Of a DNA stretch of 64,000 bases, positions 10,193 to 20,775 are shown in pieces; positions within the stretch are counted from its first letter, which is position 1, and each line of letters starts with the position of its first letter. Origin of the DNA: Mesodorylaimus sp. YZB2_4 (Eukaryota; Nematoda; Enoplea; Dorylaimida; Dorylaimidae); NCBI GenBank assembly GCA_030248295.1, contig JASANH010000800.1, forward strand, positions 1 through 64,000. The letters run 5' to 3'. The position numbers were made by a program, and so were the translations under genes. A model generated the notes under the pieces. That model was not told the origin of the DNA, ran no database searches, and saw only the letters and a program-made list of their open reading frames with translations.

Positions 10193-11483
10193 GCGTTCTT
10201 ACGCTATTTCATATCACTCATCTGTCTTGAGAGTGCTGATCGTTGTTTGCTGTATTTTGAATTTGCCGCCATTTTAAAATGTTATCTCACCTTCGGGTCA
10301 GCGTAATCCACGCTCACTTCGCTGTCAGCAGGTAATCCACGTTCAGTTTCGCTATTCCTCCATCGTCTGTAAGCTAACAATGTTCTAGGGTTACTCACGA
10401 TCAGCTAACATTATTATAATATTTTGATCTTTCATGCCCAAACAGACCGCCTTCAGAAATCGAAAACATCATACTGTTGTAATAAGAGGCTTTTCTCAGT
10501 CGCAAATTGTTCCCCGCACCATTCTGACTCGATTGAGCTATAGAAAGTTGCCCTAGGCCTCTCCAGACGGTTTTTATAGGGTCTAAAAGTACAAAAAATG
10601 ATAATTCCACCTGAGTGGACCCCCTTCTGAGCACCCTACAGCAATTTGGGTCAATAACTGGTCAAAATCAATGCCAAAAGGCACCAACAGTGATGTTACC
10701 CTGTCGATTGAACATATAGCTGGATCCCCCGCTCTCACACAGCTCCAGATCGGCGTTGTGATCTATCGGGTCCATACATACATACCTACATACATACCTA
10801 CATACATACATACATACATACGTACATACATACATACATACATACATGTATGACGCGGCACGTTTCTGCCCATAAAAGGATAACCAGTAAAGATTTCGAA
10901 AAGATTTTTGGTACGCGCCTTCCCCAACTAGTCCCCTATGTCCACACCAAATTTTATCGGTTTTGGCCGCATGGTTCGCGAGTTATAGCGAAAACAAGAA
11001 ACCTGGTCGGGTTTTTCGCCCTCGCACCCCTAGTATGAGTGGGGCCCGAACGGATAGAGATCTTGCAAATTCCTTCAGTAGAACTTAATCTAGTGTAAAG
11101 TTACACTAAGAAACGAAATTTCATCGCTTCATGACATCAGGCTGTTGAGATATCGTTGTTGGTGTGGCACATGTACTACATGGGGGACGCTACCGCGCCC
11201 CCATGGATAAGATCAGTGCCTGGACATGTGCGAACGCACAAAATTCCAGCCCAGGGGCAAAAACACCCGCGCGAGCGGGACAAAACAAGACCGCCAAAAA
11301 AAGAGAGAGAAAAGAAGAAAAAAAAAATCACAAAATTCCAAAAAAGAAAACACCTCCCCGAAAAAAAACCCAAAAAAGCACAAAAAAGGCCATACACAGA
11401 CACAGGTAAATTAAGTTCACTAGTATGGCCCTTCAGCAGTCATGTAAACTGACTTCTTTAGACAGGCTATGGGCTGCATTTGA
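10193..11483. other. Intergenic stretch with a TACA microsatellite
   Basis: No gene recognised. It contains the tetranucleotide array at 10776-10848 and an A-rich low-complexity stretch at about 11270-11400. ORFs here are short and compositionally driven. Confidence 0.5.
10776..10848. repeat. (TACA)n microsatellite
   Basis: Tandem CATA/TACA tetranucleotides with a few CCTA and CGTA variants. It is a simple repeat. Confidence 0.95.
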
Positions 11484-11870
11484 TTCAGACAAAAACTGCC
11501 ATTTGAAACTGGATCAATGCTTGGGCAACTTGAATGCGAAACAACGGAAGTATATGGAAAAGAAAGTTTCTGCGACAGCTTCTGGTGCACTGGGGTGAAA
11601 AGTTATGCCTACCGTGTCGTTAAACCAGATGGTACGACAGTTGTAAATAATAAAGCCAATGGTAAGCTAGCTCAACAGCGAAAAACAAGCCGTTGAAATA
11701 CAAATTTTATCCTAGGGTCTCGCTTAATCAGTCAAATCCGAGAACTCCCGACACCCAAAGTGTTAGAAGCCTTAATCACCGGGGCAGGCCAGCATAAAAG
11801 CATCCCAATAACATACGACTACCAAATAGTCAGGAATCAGCGAGCGGTTACGATGAAAACCAGGGCATGA
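11484..11870 (+). pseudogene. Degraded Polinton/Maverick-type DNA polymerase B C-terminal remnant
   Basis: Reading from 11484, a segment contains ETGSMLGQLECE and then GVKSYAYRVV. This pattern (LGxL acidic stretch followed by G-K-Y-A-Y) is typical of the C-terminal part of protein-primed type B DNA polymerases of Polinton/Maverick elements and related viruses. It reaches a GTAAGC donor at 11662; a CCTAG acceptor at 11715 would give a 54-nt intron. Beyond it, family-like residues appear in two different frames: GVSLN-type residues in one, and an ITYDYQIVRNQ block before a stop at 11870 in the other. That indicates at least one frameshift. The polymerase active-site motifs are absent. It is a partial, dead copy; family assignment is by recognition only. 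Confidence 0.5.
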
Positions 11871-11959
11871 TAAGCGATGGGTTGATAGGGGAGGAAAAAT
11901 CCCTTCCAATGTAGCTTATACTTGGGGGTATAGACGCAGTGACTAAATCACTATTTGTG

Positions 11960-13160
11960 TTTTAAATGTTATGGTCTTCTATGCATTTAAAATAAATTTA
12001 TTCAAATGAATTTTTTAGTTTGAAATAAGTCAAACTGAACTAAAAATTCTTCTTAGACTGTATCGGATAAGACTGTATAATTTCCAGCATATAAGGAATC
12101 GAGTAATACTCTACTTTTATTTTAGAGCTAATTTTCCTTAATTGTTGTACAAGTGGGGGTTCCCTTTCGAGGAAAAAAAGAAGTTTGTCCGCGAGGAAGT
12201 GTATTGGAGATTCCATCTGAGTACATGGACGAACATGAAATTGGTCAAGAAAATAATGTTCGTGAAGGCTTGAATGTGGCAGAAAAATGGGCTGTAACGG
12301 GACATGTTTTTCTTGCACGTCTATTGAGATTCAAGTTAGTTATTGGAAGACTCAAGTTACTTAGGACTCAAGTTAGGAAGATTCAAGTTAAATTATTAAA
12401 TATTATGGAAGACCAGTAAAACTTCATACTGCGATGCTAACCGTGTAGAAAAAGATAAAACTAGCCACTAAAGATGGTGTGCCGCGACAAATACTTAAGC
12501 AACGAGGAATATGCCGACTAGCATGTCTAAAACCAATAGCTTTTCATCATCTATTCGAAACAAGAATTTCCTTGTCTCATGTGGGAATGCGGAACCTCGG
12601 TCGACATTCTAAAAAGAAAGTTAAGCTATGTTTGGGGAACTTCAATTATCGTCGAGGTTGAGTGTACCAAACGGTATCACGAACACTGAGAGCGAATGAA
12701 ACTTATCAATTTTACTTAACATCTGCTTTGTTGTTAAACGCTTGAAATAAACTTATTCAAACGGACTTTCTAAAAGGCTTATAATGACTCAGGAAGAAAC
12801 AAAAAAATACTTCTCAGACTGTATTTGATTGACATCTTGTATTAGTTGACCAAACGTGGTAATGGAAAAAAGTTTAATGTTGATTATAGATTTATTTTAG
12901 GGTCGATTTTTTGTTAAAACTGGTAACGGACGGAGCAGTTGCGCTAATCGAAGTTCACCCTCTCGAATCTCAAGTTCCATCAGAATATCTCGATGAGAAG
13001 ATATGTGCCTTTCCAAGAATACCTGCAACACGGGAAACGGATCATAAAATTACTATGCAGGTGACACGTATAACGATGGACCAATATAATTGGATTATGG
13101 CTAATGAAGATGTGATGTCATTTATATTTTTCTTTCAGAAACACAAGTCCCAATGAAAAA
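11960..13160 (+). repeat. Diverged tandem duplication, about 760-bp period
   Basis: Corresponding landmarks recur with a near-constant offset. AATAAATTTATTCAAA at about 11993 matches AATAAACTTATTCAAA at about 12748. AGACTGTAT near 12054 matches AGACTGTAT near 12817. A peptide block IPSEYMDE (about 12212) matches VPSEYLDE (about 12975). Each copy has TTTATTTTAG just upstream, suggesting a duplicated exon with its acceptor. Function unknown. Confidence 0.55.
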
Positions 13161-13171
13161 TTATATTGCAG

Positions 13172-13440
13172 GAGGACCATCAAGAGGACGCTTATTTGGC
13201 GGCCGTATTGTTTGGTCAACTCCGTGATGATGAGTTAAAAGCGAAATGGCCGATCATAAAAGAAATTTTTGAGGCGACTGACGATTCAAACTTTAAGAAT
13301 AAAAAAGAATCCGTATTTACACTACTGAAATTACTACATTACGACAAATGTCTGAAAAATATTCTCGAGGCTCGGAAACAATGGTCACATTTCATAAAAC
13401 GGAATTTGCGACCTGGTTCAATGAATTCCATAAATAAAGT
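13172..13440 (+). CDS. Orphan exon of an unrecognised protein
   Basis: After a polypyrimidine/TTGCAG acceptor, an open segment codes for about 89 residues beginning EDHQEDAYLAAVLFGQLRDD and ending near SMNSINK. It ends at a consensus GTAAGTGAT donor at about 13439. The composition (charged helices, regular hydrophobics such as IFEATDD and LLKLLHYDKCLKN) looks like a genuine folded domain rather than random sequence. The duplicated exons upstream (12.15-12.4 and 12.9-13.1 kb) may belong to the same gene. I do not recognise the family and could not place a start or stop codon. It could be a host gene fragment or part of a mobile element next to the polymerase remnant. Confidence 0.45.
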
Positions 13441-13645
13441 AAGTGATAATGTAAGAACATCCATGCTGCTCATGGACAGCAACCGCAACTTTTTTTTATA
13501 ATAAGTAACGGATATTTTCTTTTCGTTTCCACTCCTCACTAATATTTCTGTCGTCCAACTCCAAACATTCGCAACTGGTCATGATTAGGCGTTTGGCGGC
13601 ATCTCGAGGTTCATCGACCAAACTACTAAATTCTGGGAGGCGCCT

Positions 13646-13939
13646 TTGGAGGGCTCCACAGTGTCAAATAAAAAAAGGGATCTTTTGAAACGTGCTTATC
13701 GTGTCTACAGGTCTCCTGCCGTCCGTACCCTACGGGATTTCGATTATTCTGGGTTTTCTCTAAAGCAATTGCGTGAATTTGAGCACTCATACTTGGTTTG
13801 GGCGGCTTGCGCCTTTTGGAAAGCGGGTCTGAGTCGAGACAGATGCGAATTCTTATGCTTGCGATTTTTGGCTTTCCAGGGTCTAGTAAGGCACGAGGCG
13901 ATTCCCCGTCTGGTCAAGCAGCGTCTTCGCCGCTTGTAG
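13646..13939 (+). CDS. Hypothetical 97-residue basic ORF
   Basis: An ORF starting MEGSTVSNKKRDLLKRAYRV with many arginines and aromatic residues. No family is recognised. No splice sites, signal peptide or supporting context is visible, so it may be spurious. Confidence 0.2.
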   Translation: MEGSTVSNKKRDLLKRAYRVYRSPAVRTLRDFDYSGFSLKQLREFEHSYLVWAACAFWKAGLSRDRCEFLCLRFLAFQGLVRHEAIPRLVKQRLRRL

Positions 13940-15318
13940 TTCGATTCTTTTTCGTGCGGCGCCTTGATGGGGCCGCGGGAAGATCGGGATAGTACTTATT
14001 AACTCCGGGATAGCCAGTTGAGGTTATGCAGCACATAGACATCATCATGTACACCATGTAAATCATTTGTGCGCCGCCCGTCAATCGCATTTTGTCGTTT
14101 CCGAGGAGAAAACAAATCGATTCTAGGCGAGTAAGCGCAGGAATGGGAGCCAAATCTTACGCGTAGAACGAGCGAACACAGATTAGATTATGAGAAAACC
14201 CCTGTAAAGACTCTCAATATTTGGTATTGCTAAGGTGTGATGCTCGGCAAGCATGGGAAGGGAGAGGAAATGATGCTGCAAAAGGTGCTAAAAGTAGACA
14301 CTGGCCACTGTCCACTCGGATTTTGGTTTTACGCGCTCAGTCATTCTTTCTTGCCTGAACAGTTTGGCACGACTTTAAATGGCTTTTGACTATCAGGTTC
14401 CATACACCACACACCTATGGTCAAAAATTTAAGCGGCCGTATGAATTTACCCGCGTTTCGTGCAAAAGAAATGGTGCATTACGATTCATTCACCATTTCA
14501 TTTATGAGAAAACCCCTCTCGGGAGGGGGGTAAAGACCTGGAGGCGCGACGATGAGAAAAGCCACGAATCACCTGTCACGTGATAATGCGCGAGAAAGAA
14601 AGAAAAATGCAAAATTTATGGATGAAGTGGGAGTTGAACTTGCACACAGCTGAACTAATTAGCACCAATCCAAGCGCCTTTCCCCCTCACTATCATTCGG
14701 ACATCGTGTCGTTTCGCTCTCCCGGTTTAATGGGTCGTCACCAGCTTCTCGGATCGCGGTGCAAATTAGCATTTTATCCTGTTTTGGATGAACTCCTTGT
14801 CTTGGCTGTGCCACGTTTTGTGTCATGTTCGTTTCGCGCCGACGTAAAGCCACGTAATCGATTGGTTCAAAGAAAGACAAACGGCCACGCAAGCCACCCA
14901 GAACTGGGCGGCTCGTGAACGACAACGGCAACAGTAGCCCCCACTTAGTCTCTATCAGATCATTGTTTGAATATCACGCTCTTTGCGATAAGAAACACCT
15001 GCCTGAAAATATTTGGCTCCAATAATTGCCGAAAATCGAGGGCTTACCCATTTCCTTTAAAGCAAAGAAGGCACGAACAAAACACAAAAGAAGTAGTGTG
15101 GCACATAAGTGAAAAAAGAAAACGTCTGCCAAACCCGATTCTGAGTCCAATTCCCTGTCCGAGCGCACCAGTTATCATCTTGGAGAGGATGTATCGTGGG
15201 TTGCAGCTGAAGAGTTTTTTGCAATAGACAGTGCACTTCACTGCTTCCCATGATCGTATGCACCCGGGATGTTAGCTCAGATTTGTTCATGTCAGATCCT
15301 CGAGTTCGACATCTGGCC
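13940..15318. other. Intergenic stretch, nothing recognised
   Basis: Only short overlapping ORFs on both strands, without splice signals or recognisable motifs. Confidence 0.4.
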
Positions 15319-15479
15319 TTATATGCTTCTCACATCAAAAAGTATCTTCAAACATACTCTCAAAGTTTGGATAATTACGTTGCAAAGCTCTGAACAAAAA
15401 AATTCAGATCGTATAAAGGCTAAAAGCGAGTTACTCGATGGAGTGGCACATTTCATACGACGCTTATAAATAAAAATGT

Positions 15480-15670
15480 TCTCGTCCACAACTTGCTGAG
15501 CCTTCGTGATTCCGTGAGTGACTACAGTGTACGCTTCTGCTAACTGCTGTTTCATCTGGACAATGTAATCGATATGCCAAAATTGTTGACTGCTATCCAG
15601 CCAAAAGGCGCGATCCAATGGAAAAGCCATGTCACGTCCATACACGAGCATTACGGGTGAGTATCATGTT
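15480..15670 (-). pseudogene. Gypsy-type LTR retrotransposon integrase fragment
   Basis: Read on the minus strand from about 15670, the segment begins YSPVMLVYGRDMAFPLDRAF and continues through a DYIVQMKQQLAEAY block to AQQVV. The pattern P-x(3)-LVYGR-x-M-x-x-P, then a (D/E)Y-x(2)-L-x(3)-L-x-x-A helix and AQ, is typical of the C-terminal part of the integrase core in Gypsy/retroviral-type pol. No catalytic D,D,E segment, reverse transcriptase or LTR was found nearby. A stop lies just upstream and the similarity fades downstream. It is a short dead remnant. Confidence 0.6.
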
Positions 15671-16883
15671 GGTGCTTTTTTCCTACTCGCTCTCTGATGC
15701 TGCCTGTGCCGAGAACAGCCGCCTTCTCTTCGTCTCTTGTCTTCGCGTAGACCGAATCTCGGGTCAGACCCGTGGCAAGGTAGGATACCTACACGACTAC
15801 AAACCGATCAGCATCGGATCGGCTTCATTAGCCATAATCCAATTATATTGGTCCATCGTTATCCGTGTCGCTTGCATAGTAATTTTATGATCCGTTTCCC
15901 GTGTTGCAGGTATTCTTGAAATGGGCCTAAAGTCCTGAAAATTTTTTAGTAAGGAGCCCGAGCGTTGAGATAAACATGCAGGGTTCTTTTCAAACTAATC
16001 TTCGAGTTTTGGACTTCGATTTATAGCTTCCAAGACTCCAGTTTCGGGGTTTTTCTCTCAAAACACCCCCAAAAAATCCAGAAGAATTTTAAAAATCTAT
16101 GCACATTAAGCACTGACCCCTGCTAACCAGTTGGCCAGATGCCCCAATATTTTTCAGAGAGCTTTCTTTTACACCTGAAAACAAATTTCAATTTTTAGTT
16201 TTGAATTGTTAAAGTTTTTGAAGTTCGACGCAACGGTTTTCAAGATTGCCTTTCCTCATTTTGCAAATGTTTGGAGTTGGACGACAGAAGTATTAGTGAA
16301 GAGTGGAGACGGAGTGAAAATATTCGTTATTTATTATAGAAAAATTGAAGTTGCGGTTGCAGTCCATGAGCAGCATGGATCTTCTTACATTATCACCTTG
16401 TAAAATAGATTCATGATGAGCAGTGTGGCAAAATTTTGAGAAAGGCGCTACTTGTGCCATGACACCGTGATAATAAATACTGTGTGTTCATCATAGGGAG
16501 CAAACTTTCGGAAAAAGTTCATGCGTTATTGATTGTTGAAAAATATTTGAAGCACCTTTATCACATGATCCAATCCGAAACTCATCCGATCCGATCCGAT
16601 CCGACAAGATCTGTCGAACATTCAAAATCTACTTAAAGACGAGGAGTAAGCATTTTACTACAACCGCAAGCAACTGTGCATACTATTCATGAACTAGTAC
16701 ACAAACTAACAATGGTACCCACTGCAGTTGATGCAGTATAACTGCGATACTGTATCCAGCCCGTTGCGCTGGTTTCACTAATAATTATCAGGAAAGCGAA
16801 CATAGTCACGGACTATACTCATGGATGAAACACTAGCTAGCACCATAGAAGCTAGCACTAACGGCTATTGTACTGTAAAATAT
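15671..16883. other. Intergenic stretch 3' of the cuticlin gene
   Basis: No gene recognised. A short (CCGAT)n run occurs at about 16587-16604. Confidence 0.4.
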
Positions 16884-18504
16884 CTAGCATGTTTTACGCT
16901 CTCTTTTCCAGACGCATGTTAGCGTAGTCAATCCAAGACCGAGCACGACTGCTATCGCCCCCAAGGTCATCATGATAGCGAAGGCTACAGGTTGAAGGCA
17001 GAATTGGTTGTCGCCTTGATGACCGACAGCCTTTGAGAACAAGATCGAAGAGGCGTTGTGCTGACGACCCTTAAGGTAGGATGATAAGCTTGATTCGTCC
17101 ACTCCGATTTCGAGGGTCGTGATGGTTTGGGCAGCGACATCCAACGTGCCGTACGTGTCACCGACATTGGCCGATGGAATTTGAAGTGTGGTCTCGGTTT
17201 CGCTTTCCTTGGCCACGTTACGAGCGTAACGGAATTTAAATACGCGTCCGCCCAACCTAGCGGCGTCGTTTCGGGGCGCAAGACGAGATCCTGGAGAGCC
17301 GTTGGGCGGGACAGCATTGGTGTCACGGCGTGAGGCGATAAGTGAGCTGGCTATGGGTGCGGGGGCCGCTGGTGTGGTCCCGGGGGAGCGTGGGGTGACG
17401 CCTGGAGCGGTGCTGCCGCGTATGCTGGTTGATGGGCGTGGAGGTGATGAGACTCGCGGAATGCCTGCGGCGGGAGATGCTGGAGGCGAAAGAGCAGCGC
17501 CCACGCTGGCACCTCCTGCCCCACCAGGTTCAGAGCACTGCGGTCGTTGACAGGGCTGACCTGGCTCTTTGCCAAGAATACTGATTTGGCAATTGAAGAA
17601 AAGGGCAGGCTTGTCCGCGTACTTAAACACGTGGGCCTCGTGGCCTGGAAAGGCAACATGTTGCAAAACCTCACAGTTAGGCTCACGTACTCAGTACTTA
17701 CCGGCCATCAGATCAGTCTGGTATTCCAAATTTCCCAACAAATGTCTATCCACAGCGCAACCTTGGTCATCCAACAATTGGACGCTGTTTCCAGCCCCGT
17801 CATCCACAGTGCACGAGTGAATAAGGGCACAGAACATGTCCACTGTTTCAGTCTCGCACGTCCATTTGTGATACACTTGCTGACCAATGATGGCAAACTT
17901 GACGGGTTGCCCTTGTGGACCCTCTTCCAAGATATCGTATCTGCAAACCGGCATCTGGGCTGCCTGAGTCTGCAAGACAGTTGTAATTTCGGACACTTCC
18001 AAGTCCTGGCTAACCGTCTTATCAGCTTCCATATAGAAGCACTGAACGGTGTAGGCTCGATCCACCTTGGTCAGAAATTGGGGGTGGAAAGTGATAACGA
18101 CCTAAAGCACACTTTACACTCAATTTGTGCCTTCTAATGTCAGTCGTTGGCCTCATTACCGTATTAGAAACGAACACGCCCTTCGGGTTCAACGATCGCT
18201 CACGTTTGGTGCCGCAGGCAGTGAAAGGCAACTTGATTCCAGCCACGCGACGTCCATCTCCGCTGCCATCTGTGCGGCACTCGGCACCTTCGGAGAACCG
18301 CCCTTTAACATAAACGTGACCTTGAAAGTCATTGCGCACATTGAAATTTACAGTAATACTATCAGCGGCACATTCGATTTCGGGATCGCCTTCAACTCCA
18401 TTGTCGATAGGAATGGATGAAACAAAGGAGATCGAAGCAATGGACAAGACGAAGAGCATAAGAGCCATGATGCTTATTGCTGAAGGAGACAAGTTCGACG
18501 ACAT
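16884..18504 (-). CDS. Cuticlin-like zona pellucida (ZP) domain protein
   Basis: Three exons: 18504-18160, 18101-17702 and 17644-16884. The introns are 58 and 57 bp with GT-AG ends and matching phases. The product starts with a signal peptide (MSSNLSPSAISIMALMLFVL...). A ZP domain follows with cuticlin hallmarks: DPEIECAADSITVNFNVRN, AGIKLPFTACGT, SLNPKGVFVSNT, QCFYMEADKTVS, MPVCRYDI, GQQVYHKWTC, LIHSCTVDDG and CQRPQCSEP. After the ZP domain comes a Pro/Ala/Ser-rich linker, a basic site (RYAR), and a C-terminal membrane segment (FAIMMTLGAIAVVLGLGLTT) with a short basic tail. Family members are secreted or membrane-released and polymerise in cuticle or apical matrix. Length and domain order are typical of nematode cuticlins. 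Consensus splice sites and an intact frame suggest a functional gene. Confidence 0.93.
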
Positions 18505-18530
18505 GTTGCCATTTTTATGATCAAACCTTC

Positions 18531-18538
18531 CTTATATA
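18531..18538 (-). promoter_or_regulatory. TATA box of the cuticlin-like gene
   Basis: On the minus strand the sequence GGGTATATAAGG lies about 30 bp upstream of the start codon at 18504. It is a good TATA match in the expected place, implying a very short 5' leader. Confidence 0.65.
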
Positions 18539-20112
18539 CCCACATTTGGGTACAGGATGTGCCCAGACTGTCACTGACGTAATACGCACCTGTCATTTCG
18601 CACTACATTTTTCTAAACACCCGCTCAGATGACGAGATTTCTTTTAAATTTGTCCCTATTTTATTCTTGCATTGTACACGTGAAACTATGGGAAAAATGG
18701 GGATGGTGAGAAGGAACGATGTTATTTGGACAGGACGGACAAGGGCGGGAAAGACTGATGTGCACACCGGATCCTCACCAATGCGAAGGGGCCTAAAAAC
18801 TATCTGTTTCTCGTTCTATCGTAATATATGGAGCGGTGCGGCCAAAAATGTTGATCATTCCCATATTCGATTACCAAAAGTGGGAAATGGGCAATGACGT
18901 TGCGTAAGGACGTTTCGCAGTGGGTTTGTTTTTCTTAGCATGGAAGAAATAAGGTCATATTGAATCATATGAGCCTGGTCTCGTCCGTACATATGCACCA
19001 TGTCCCGAAATACTCTTTCGGTTTCCTTCTTATTGTTAGCAGCCATGTGGCAAATCAATTTCCCCTCGAATAGTTTACCCATTACAGTGTTTGGCATCGA
19101 TATATGCCCTGTGAGAGTTTGTGCGATGATTCACGGAGCCCATCGACACTCTTCTGTGATGTTTTCGATACAAGGAGGAAGGGGACAAGAAACTTACTTC
19201 GATTAATTTAATGAGCTAAGAGTACAAGGGTATCCGCTCGCACTAACTGTTGAATAGACATCAATTTGGCGGTGTTAAAATGCCAAAAAATGATGAAATT
19301 ATATTTTCCCTCAAACAATGTCCCCTATTTGTGGTATAAAACATATCGCCGCAGTAAAGACAACCAGATTAGGCCTGCTGTATTTATTATTTTACGCTTG
19401 TAGGTATGGGTTCCCGATAAAAGCAAGATACAAAAAAGAAAAATAATGTAAAGAAACATCGTCATCGAAAAATTTAACTTTTAGCAGCAGAAACATTTTT
19501 TTACAAGTATGTGCTGATCGGTTATTTTTGGGTCCTTAATCAAGTGATGAAACTACGTCATCGACTGCTCTTTAGTAAGGATGACGCAGGATGACGATTT
19601 CCGCCGCTTCGATTTTTTATTCAGCGGGGTGAATGGCAGTCAACTAGCGCCTTTCATTAATCAATGGTGCTTTATTAGAGCAGATTATATGAAAAATCCA
19701 AGCATAGAAGCCTGAGCATATGTAAATCGCCATAGTTTTACGTCGCTAAAGTTCAAGCACTGCGTCCATCAGCCCACAATATCTCATCGCCTTTGTTGTC
19801 TTTCTCCTGTGTTCCTACATTTTTCTCCGCCCTTTCTTCGCCCTTTCGCTTTTCGTTTCCATGACTACGTTTGCTGAATCCAGAGCGTACAAGCCCTCAA
19901 AGGTCGAGAAGCCATCCGGAACACGACTCTTGAGCGAGCTCTCCTCGCTTAGACATAAGGGTGCTAAAATATTTACAGCTTTAACCTTAATTAGGTGACA
20001 TTTTCTCAAGCAGAGAGAGAATACGAAGCTTCGCGATGAGCCGACAAGACCTTCGTAATAAGGCTCACGCTCATAATAATTCCCGGAGCCGTCTGGAAAA
20101 ACATCACACGAA
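18539..20112. other. Intergenic stretch, nothing recognised
   Basis: About 1.6 kb with short ORFs only. The minus-strand ORF at 18855-19097 has a plausible composition but no recognised family and no context. Confidence 0.4.
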
Positions 20113-20775
20113 ATGCCTCTGGACAGCCTGAAATTGCCTTCTATAACTGTATCACGAGGTCGATCACCAGGCAGCAGCCCCGAAGTCAGACGTCGATCTA
20201 TAGAACGAGGTAAGCGAAATCAAACCTATTCCCTGAGTCAGGAATCCAGCGATCACACCATCGGCTTACCCCGATTATTTCAAAACGGTCTGACGCTATC
20301 GAATGCGTCGACTACCACTTTCGATATCATATCCGAGGACGGGTCAAGCGACAGCACCACCGATCGCCAGTCATCGGATCAGTGGCATGGAAACACTGGC
20401 GAGAGAGCGGCAACGTGGTTGTCACCCCACAGGTCATCGCCCAACATCAGCATACCTACAAAACATCTAGCACCCACGAAAGACGAGTCGAAACGCAAAG
20501 ATTACGAGGTCACTCGATCAAGATCCTTTGGTTCGTGCAAGGAATCTCTTACTTCATTTTTCACGGCATTTACCGAAAACAGTAAGAAAGCAAGAGCTGA
20601 AAAGGACCAAGATTGTAATGGCGATTGGGAAGAATATTTAGCTGGTCCAAGTACTCGACCAGCGCGCGCATGGAGCAACAAAAATACGTATTTTACAACG
20701 TCAAAGTCAGCTGATTCTATTTTACATATGATTATTGATGACGAGGAAAATGGAGATCAGCAAGTTTTCCACTAA
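20113..20775 (+). CDS. Hypothetical serine/threonine-rich protein, 220 residues
   Basis: An uninterrupted ORF starting MPLDSLKLPSITVSRGRSPG and ending with acidic EENGDQQVFH. It is rich in Ser, Thr, Arg and Asp, with RS/SP-type phosphorylation-like motifs (RGRSPGSSPEVRRRS, TRSRSFGSCKES). It has no signal peptide or membrane segment and looks intrinsically disordered. Its length and consistent composition argue against chance, but no family is recognised. An upstream ATG at 20036 is in another frame, so an upstream exon is possible. A chance ORF remains an alternative. Confidence 0.4.
   Translation: MPLDSLKLPSITVSRGRSPGSSPEVRRRSIERGKRNQTYSLSQESSDHTIGLPRLFQNGLTLSNASTTTFDIISEDGSSDSTTDRQSSDQWHGNTGERAATWLSPHRSSPNISIPTKHLAPTKDESKRKDYEVTRSRSFGSCKESLTSFFTAFTENSKKARAEKDQDCNGDWEEYLAGPSTRPARAWSNKNTYFTTSKSADSILHMIIDDEENGDQQVFH

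Noticed and set aside
17302..18137. Plus-strand ORFs of 82 and 196 residues
   Set aside because: They are antisense to the well-supported cuticlin exons.
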